Positions 59,693 to 64,000 of a DNA stretch of 64,000 nucleotides are shown piece by piece. Position numbers and translations under genes: made by a program. This DNA comes from an uncultured bacterium (GTDB lineage Bacteria; Patescibacteriota; Saccharimonadia; Saccharimonadales; Saccharimonadaceae). The stretch spans positions 60,983 through 124,982 of the forward strand of contig CAIUKF010000013.1 of assembly GCA_903899655.1 (NCBI GenBank). The letters run 5' to 3'. Below the pieces are notes generated by a model. The model searched no databases. It was not told the DNA's origin and saw only the letters and a list, made by a program, of their open reading frames with translations. Position 1 is the stretch's first letter; the number at the start of each line of letters is the position of its first letter.

Positions 59693-62074
59693 ATGAATAA
59701 CAATATATCAGATTTCGAAAAGTTTCGACGGGTTACGAATTATTTAACAGCAGCACAAATCTTTTTGCAAGATAACTTCTTACTAGAAAGACCTTTGACG
59801 GCTGACGATATTAAACCAAGATTACTTGGTCACTGGGGTTCAGGTCCTGGCGTCAACTTGATTTATGCCCATTTAAATAAATTGATTAAAAAATATGGTC
59901 AAGAAATGATGTTTGTTTTAGGGCCTGGCCATGCCTTTCCTGCCCTTCAAGCTAACTTGTTTTTGGAAGGTACTTTGCAAGAGTTTTATCCTGAAGCAAC
60001 TCACACCTATGAAGGCATCGGATATATTTGTCGAAATTTCAGCTGGCCTTATGGCTTCCCTAGTCACTCTAACCCAGGCACACCTGGCGTAATTTTGGAA
60101 GGTGGCGAATTAGGCTATGCCTTAGCAACTTCATATGGTGCCGTACTTGATAATCCAAACATGATTGTTGCCTGTTTAGTTGGCGATGGTGAAGCCGAAA
60201 CTGGCCCAGCTGCTGCGTCTTGGCATTTAAATAAACTAGTCAATCCAAAAACCAACGGTACAGTCTTGCCGATTTTACACTTGAATGGTTACAAAATTTC
60301 GGCACCAACAATTTTTGGTCGCATGAGTGACGAAGAATTAATTGCCCTTTTCACTGGATATGGATACCAACCACGTTTTGTCAGTGGTGACAATCTGGAC
60401 CAACAAATGGAAGAAGCCCTAGAATGGGCTCACCAAGAAATTTGGCGAATCAAAGAATCGACCGAAAACCTTGTTGCACCACACATGCCAATGATTATCA
60501 TGCGCACCGAAAAAGGCATGTCTGGTGTCAAAGAATTAAACGGCAACAAAGTTGAAGGCAACTGTTTATCTCACCAAGTTGTATTAATGGAAGCCAAAAC
60601 TGACCCTGAACAATTGCAAATGTTGCAAGATTGGCTGGGGTCATACAAAATTAATGAACTATTTGACCGTGAAACAGGTTTTGGTGACTTTGTTGATAAT
60701 ATTGTACCTGAAAAACACCAACGAATGGGTATGAGCCCACACGCTCACGGTGGCGACGCTGTCTATAAACCATTGAAATTACCTTCAGCTGAACAATTCT
60801 GTGAAGATGCCGAAGTACCAGGCACAATTGGATCGAGTAGTATGATTCGCACTGGATTGTACTTAAAAGAGGTCTTCAGATTAAACGAAGAAAACCACAA
60901 TTTCCGTATGATGTCACCAGATGAAACCTATTCTAACAAACTTGACGGCGTTTTTGGCGCTACATCAAGAGCTTGGATGTGGCCAATCAAACCTTGGGAC
61001 AAAGATTTGTCACAAGACGGACGTGTCATGGAAATGCTCAGCGAACATAACTTGCAAGGCTTGGCCCAAGGCTACACATTAACTGGTCGTCACTCGGTAT
61101 TTGCCAGTTATGAGGCCTTTATCCAAGTGGTATCTAGTATGACCGACCAATACGCTAAATTTTTGAAACACTCGATGAATTACGAATGGCGCGGATTATT
61201 CCCATCCCTAAATTACATATTGACCAGTTCGGGTTGGCGCCAAGATCACAATGGCTTTAGCCACCAAAACCCTGGCTTTATTGATGATGTTTTGCGTCGT
61301 CATGGTAATTTCGTTGACGTCTACTTCCCTGCCGATGGCAATACGACATTAGTCGTTATGGAGAAAGTACTAAGTTCAACACGTCAAATTAACGTCGTTG
61401 TGGCTGGCAAAACTCAAGAACCACGTTGGTTAACTCCTGATTTAGCTCGTCAACAGTTAAAAACCGGTATTACAACTTGGGAATTTGCCAGTGATAACAA
61501 TCCAGATGTTGTTTTGGCTGGTATCGGTGACTATCCAACCAAAGAAGTCATGGCAGCAATCGATTTAGCTAAACGTGAATGGCCTGATATTCGCCTGCGT
61601 TGCGTTAATATTAGTTCGATTACTGGACGTGGATTCGGTCAAGCCCAAAATTGCATCAGCGAAGAGGAATTCAACAACCAATTCACAACTGACAAACCAG
61701 TCATCTGCAACTTCCACGGCTATCCCGAAACACTAGAAGCCATCTTGTTTAAATACATTAATGACGCCAGCCGCTTTGATGTTCGCGGATATATCGAACA
61801 AGGCAGCACCACAACACCATTCGACATGCACGCTCGCAACAAGACTAGCCGTTATGACTTGATTATTGCTATCTTTGAAAGATTAATCGAATCTGGCCGT
61901 ATCAAGAAATCAGATGGTCAAGCGATTATTGATAAATATCGCCAAAAACTAGCCGATAATATTGAATACATCAAGATAAACGGCATCGATACGCCCGAAA
62001 TCGACAACTGGGTATGGCAAGCCGAGATTGATAATACCAAGGCAGTGTCTCAGGACACCGCTAGCGACTTCTAG
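59693..62074 (+). CDS. xfp: Xylulose-5-phosphate/fructose-6-phosphate phosphoketolase
   Basis: 793 aa, the full family length. Hallmarks are GHWGSGPGVNLIYAHLN, FVLGPGHAFPALQANL, SNPGTPGVILEGGELGYAL, the thiamine-diphosphate motif GDGEAETGPAAASWHLNK, HLNGYKISAPTIFGR and the DHNGFSHQNPGF segment. It cleaves xylulose 5-phosphate (or fructose 6-phosphate) with phosphate to acetyl phosphate plus glyceraldehyde 3-phosphate (or erythrose 4-phosphate). In a fermentative, reduced genome this gives ATP through acetate and feeds triose phosphate to the lower glycolysis encoded at 41-44 kb. It is monocistronic with its own promoter and terminator. Confidence 0.97.
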   Translation: MNNNISDFEKFRRVTNYLTAAQIFLQDNFLLERPLTADDIKPRLLGHWGSGPGVNLIYAHLNKLIKKYGQEMMFVLGPGHAFPALQANLFLEGTLQEFYPEATHTYEGIGYICRNFSWPYGFPSHSNPGTPGVILEGGELGYALATSYGAVLDNPNMIVACLVGDGEAETGPAAASWHLNKLVNPKTNGTVLPILHLNGYKISAPTIFGRMSDEELIALFTGYGYQPRFVSGDNLDQQMEEALEWAHQEIWRIKESTENLVAPHMPMIIMRTEKGMSGVKELNGNKVEGNCLSHQVVLMEAKTDPEQLQMLQDWLGSYKINELFDRETGFGDFVDNIVPEKHQRMGMSPHAHGGDAVYKPLKLPSAEQFCEDAEVPGTIGSSSMIRTGLYLKEVFRLNEENHNFRMMSPDETYSNKLDGVFGATSRAWMWPIKPWDKDLSQDGRVMEMLSEHNLQGLAQGYTLTGRHSVFASYEAFIQVVSSMTDQYAKFLKHSMNYEWRGLFPSLNYILTSSGWRQDHNGFSHQNPGFIDDVLRRHGNFVDVYFPADGNTTLVVMEKVLSSTRQINVVVAGKTQEPRWLTPDLARQQLKTGITTWEFASDNNPDVVLAGIGDYPTKEVMAAIDLAKREWPDIRLRCVNISSITGRGFGQAQNCISEEEFNNQFTTDKPVICNFHGYPETLEAILFKYINDASRFDVRGYIEQGSTTTPFDMHARNKTSRYDLIIAIFERLIESGRIKKSDGQAIIDKYRQKLADNIEYIKINGIDTPEIDNWVWQAEIDNTKAVSQDTASDF

Positions 62075-62089
62075 TCGACTGACAAATTA

Positions 62090-62120
62090 AATAAGCCGAG
62101 ACACACTCGGCTTATTTTTA
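62090..62120 (+). terminator. Rho-independent terminator of phosphoketolase gene
   Basis: Eleven-bp stem AATAAGCCGAG/CTCGGCTTATT with loop ACACA, then TTTA. It may also serve the convergent 62131 gene. Confidence 0.88.
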
Positions 62121-62130
62121 TAGTCAGCTT

Positions 62131-63741
62131 TTAAATTTGGTCTTTTTTCTCGTTAATAAAATCAGTCCACTGACGAATTAATCGCAGAACTGTCTTTAAT
62201 GGCAACTCAATAATTGTATCCAAAACCAAGGCAACAATATTAATTTTACTGTATTTATCTGACAACCATTGTCCCAACAAAATAAATGGCATGTAAATAA
62301 AGTCGCGAATAGTTGCCAAAAAGCCTGATTTAGCAGTAATAAGTTCTAGCTCTCGAACAATCCTTGATAACCTGAATCCCAAAAAGTTAGCCGTCGCAAA
62401 GAATATGAAGAAGATAGCACCTTGAACAATGTTAAATCCAGCTTTCATCAATAAATCTGTGGCCAGCCAGAATACTATCAAAAACATCAGCGCATAAGCA
62501 ATCTTGAAACCAATTGGATAACTGTGTTTTTTAACGATAGGATACAAATTAACCTGTGTTTGATCGCCATAAAGCATATTTTCGGCATATTGTTGCATAG
62601 CACGCGTATTATCTTTACCTGGCATCTTTAGTCCGATTCGTAATAGCGCAATATAAACGACTGGCGTTAGCAGGTTAATTACTAGCGGCAAATAGTCAAC
62701 CCTGTTGACTGTATACAAGTCATATGGAACTTCAATTCCTACGCCAATTAAGCTTTTCGTGATTAACAAGAAGACGATGCTCTTAATTAGCCCACGGTTT
62801 AACTTGGACTTCGATTGATTATATTCGCGCTCAATTTGTACCGAATAAGCCGAATAAAAACGGTCGCTATTGCTTAATAAATCAACAATATTTTCATTCT
62901 CTTGAACCATGTTTTTCAGGACACGTAGTGGTGCACCATATTTATCAATATATCGTGTAATTTTATCTGTTAATTCAGATTCATAAATGGCGTCAACGTT
63001 CTGATGAAATTGAGCGTATTCATTAATATTTTCATCGGACACATTATACAATTTTTGCATTTCATAACGCACGCTAGATAAGTCAGTCTTAAATAGCGAC
63101 TTATAAATAGCGACGTACAAACTCGCCTCAAAATTAGCTTCTTCTGACTTATCAACAATAAATGAATCTTTGTTTAAGATTGCCAAATAATGACGATATG
63201 TAAACTGTGCAAATATCCCCTGAACTACATTATCGGTAACAAATTTTTCACTGGCGACCGACAACAAATCCAAAGTCCAATCTTGGTCTAGCCCTGGTTT
63301 AATACCAGATACTTTAAGCTTCCAGAAATTATCATAATGTTTTTGAATAACAGCGGCTAAATCATCGATAATTTCAACTGGCAAAGTGTTATTTTCAACA
63401 TAACCTGACTGAATAAGTTCAATGATCAATTCTTCGGCAACTGAACGGCTGACTAAATGATTATTTTGGAATGACAGATTGCGAACATAAAAACGACGTA
63501 TCGCTTTTTGAATTAACAAATGTTCTTGAGTGTACTCAGCAGCATTTCGCAATTGTTCATAAGCAACCGAAACTTCTCTGCCGACACCTGCAATGTTGAT
63601 ATATTGACCAATATGCTCCTCTGTCTTAACAGATTTTGCGGCAGCCAATTGATTAGATAACTGGCGACCATTGGCGCCTAATTGTTTGTTGGTAGTCATA
63701 GTTGATTCTTGATTCATCTCTCGCGGTAGATTATTATTCAA
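62131..63741 (-). CDS. Hypothetical multi-helix membrane protein, 536 aa
   Basis: Not a family I recognise. Residues 1-320 are soluble and mostly helical (VAEELIIELIQSGYVENN, NFWKLKVSGIKPGLDQDW, ITRYIDKYGAPLRVLKNMV). The C-terminal third has four to six membrane helices (SIVFLLITKSLIGVGI, PLVINLLTPVVYIALLRIGL, IAYALMFLIVFWLATDLL, IFFIFFATANFLGF). The long cytoplasmic domain before the membrane part suggests a sensor, scaffold or transport accessory. The start is unclear: TTG at 63741, or ATG at 63717 or 63699. A TATTAT box lies about 12 nt before the TTG. It is convergent with phosphoketolase. Confidence 0.72.
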   Translation of the reverse strand: MNNNLPREMNQESTMTTNKQLGANGRQLSNQLAAAKSVKTEEHIGQYINIAGVGREVSVAYEQLRNAAEYTQEHLLIQKAIRRFYVRNLSFQNNHLVSRSVAEELIIELIQSGYVENNTLPVEIIDDLAAVIQKHYDNFWKLKVSGIKPGLDQDWTLDLLSVASEKFVTDNVVQGIFAQFTYRHYLAILNKDSFIVDKSEEANFEASLYVAIYKSLFKTDLSSVRYEMQKLYNVSDENINEYAQFHQNVDAIYESELTDKITRYIDKYGAPLRVLKNMVQENENIVDLLSNSDRFYSAYSVQIEREYNQSKSKLNRGLIKSIVFLLITKSLIGVGIEVPYDLYTVNRVDYLPLVINLLTPVVYIALLRIGLKMPGKDNTRAMQQYAENMLYGDQTQVNLYPIVKKHSYPIGFKIAYALMFLIVFWLATDLLMKAGFNIVQGAIFFIFFATANFLGFRLSRIVRELELITAKSGFLATIRDFIYMPFILLGQWLSDKYSKINIVALVLDTIIELPLKTVLRLIRQWTDFINEKKDQI

Positions 63742-63823
63742 TATCTGTGTTTTATAATACCACTTTTGGGCTGTGGATGGTAATAATACATAAAAGATTC
63801 ATCAATAATATCGATTAACCGTC

Positions 63824-63852
63824 TTGTATCAACAGAGGTAATAGTGTACAAT
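63824..63852 (+). promoter_or_regulatory. tRNA-Lys promoter
   Basis: -35 TTGTAT (63824-63829), 17 nt, -10 TACAAT (63847-63852), 14 nt before the tRNA 5' end. Confidence 0.65.
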
Positions 63853-63866
63853 CAGTTTTTGTAAAT

Positions 63867-63943
63867 GGGCCAGTAGCTCAGCTGGTTAGAGCACCTGCCT
63901 CTTAAGTAGGTTGTCGAGGGTTCAATTCCCTCCTGGCCCTCCA
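63867..63943 (+). tRNA. tRNA-Lys (CTT), CCA encoded
   Basis: Acceptor GGGCCAG/CTGGCCC, D arm GCTC/GAGC, anticodon stem CCTGC/GTAGG around loop CTCTTAA with anticodon CTT, T arm GAGGG/CCCTC around TTCAATT. The discriminator is T, unusual for tRNA-Lys, and CCA is encoded at 63941-63943. It reads AAG codons. Confidence 0.93.
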
Positions 63944-63952
63944 TAAAAAATT

Positions 63953-63978
63953 CCAGACCTTTTGGTCTGGTATTTTTT
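63953..63978 (+). terminator. Rho-independent terminator of tRNA-Lys
   Basis: Seven-bp stem CCAGACC/GGTCTGG with a TTTT loop, then TATTTTTT. The A-run before and T-run after extend the palindrome to the CCA, as at tRNA-Val. The last 20 bases of the window resemble an inverted copy of the tRNA 3' end. Confidence 0.9.
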
Positions 63979-64000
63979 ATTGCAGTCCAAGTAGGGAATC

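Noticed and set aside
1..64000. Recoded TGA as in Gracilibacteria/Absconditabacteria
   Set aside because: TGA ends ydcF-like and other genes at natural ends; no in-frame TGA is needed to complete any family.
1..64000. CRISPR arrays, IS transposases, prophage genes
   Set aside because: No regularly spaced repeats and no transposase, integrase or phage structural genes were seen; the holin-like protein belongs to the chromosomal YvlD family.

Overview
The window is about 64 kb of AT-rich bacterial DNA, densely packed and mostly read from the minus strand. The gene set and habits point to a Patescibacteria/CPR genome, most likely Candidatus Saccharibacteria (TM7). The reasons are short versions of universal enzymes (UvrC about 500 aa, MetRS 494 aa, AlaRS 629 aa without its C-terminal domain), a phosphoketolase with only fragments of central metabolism, type IV pilin-like surface proteins, a sortase-type LPxTG surface protein, Rpf-like wall hydrolases and families of 7TM histidine kinases. 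TGA is used as a stop, so this is not a recoded Gracilibacteria/Absconditabacteria genome. The taxonomic call is inference.

Layout. 1-1.2 kb: 5' end of typA, tRNA-Val and tRNA-Leu. 1.2-9.5 kb: a peptide-binding protein, secG, a holin-like membrane protein, pepP, a first pilin/glycine-rich protein with its small partner, uvrC and rplY. 9.6-11.2 kb: a DedA/PAP2 pair behind a long hairpin leader. 11.2-25.2 kb: uvrA, exonuclease I, obgE, a LysM-CHAP hydrolase, mltG-ruvX, a large membrane-anchored protein, an FtsA-like ATPase and alaS. 25.5-31.4 kb: mnmA, ydcF-like, iscS, two unknown genes, tatD, metG. 31.5-35.9 kb: an island of two more pilin-headed proteins, one glycine-rich and one carrying a glycoside hydrolase. 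35.9-44.4 kb: rsmA, an RpfB/YabE-like protein, uvrD, tpiA, pyk and an inositol-phosphatase-family gene. 44.5-49.4 kb: two paralogous sensor kinases around a receiver protein. 49.4-54.1 kb: tRNA-Glu with tRNA debris, a small element-like segment with inverted ends, then two surface proteins. 54.1-64 kb: a third sensor kinase in an operon with UbiA and polyprenyl synthase, another receiver, folD, phosphoketolase, an unknown membrane protein and tRNA-Lys.

How it works together. DNA repair is well represented (uvrA, uvrC, uvrD, exoI, ruvX), as are wall remodelling (mltG, LysM-CHAP, Rpf-like, DedA/PAP2) and tRNA function (alaS, metG, mnmA, iscS). The cell surface is supplied by pilin-headed adhesins and hydrolases and by a sortase substrate. 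Three related kinases and two stand-alone receivers suggest phosphorelay signalling without an output domain in this window.

The most unusual signals are non-coding. (a) Two paralogous 5' leader hairpins with one conserved loop, covarying stems and identical promoter spacing. (b) A second leader family, shared by alaS and a small membrane-protein gene, whose 3' arm runs into the start codon. (c) Long quasi-palindromes upstream of dedA and uvrA and behind the tRNA genes. (d) A repeat family that begins within a few bases of stop codons and has also entered the mnmA reading frame. (e) A -10 hexamer 6-11 nt before many start codons, implying leaderless or near-leaderless mRNAs.
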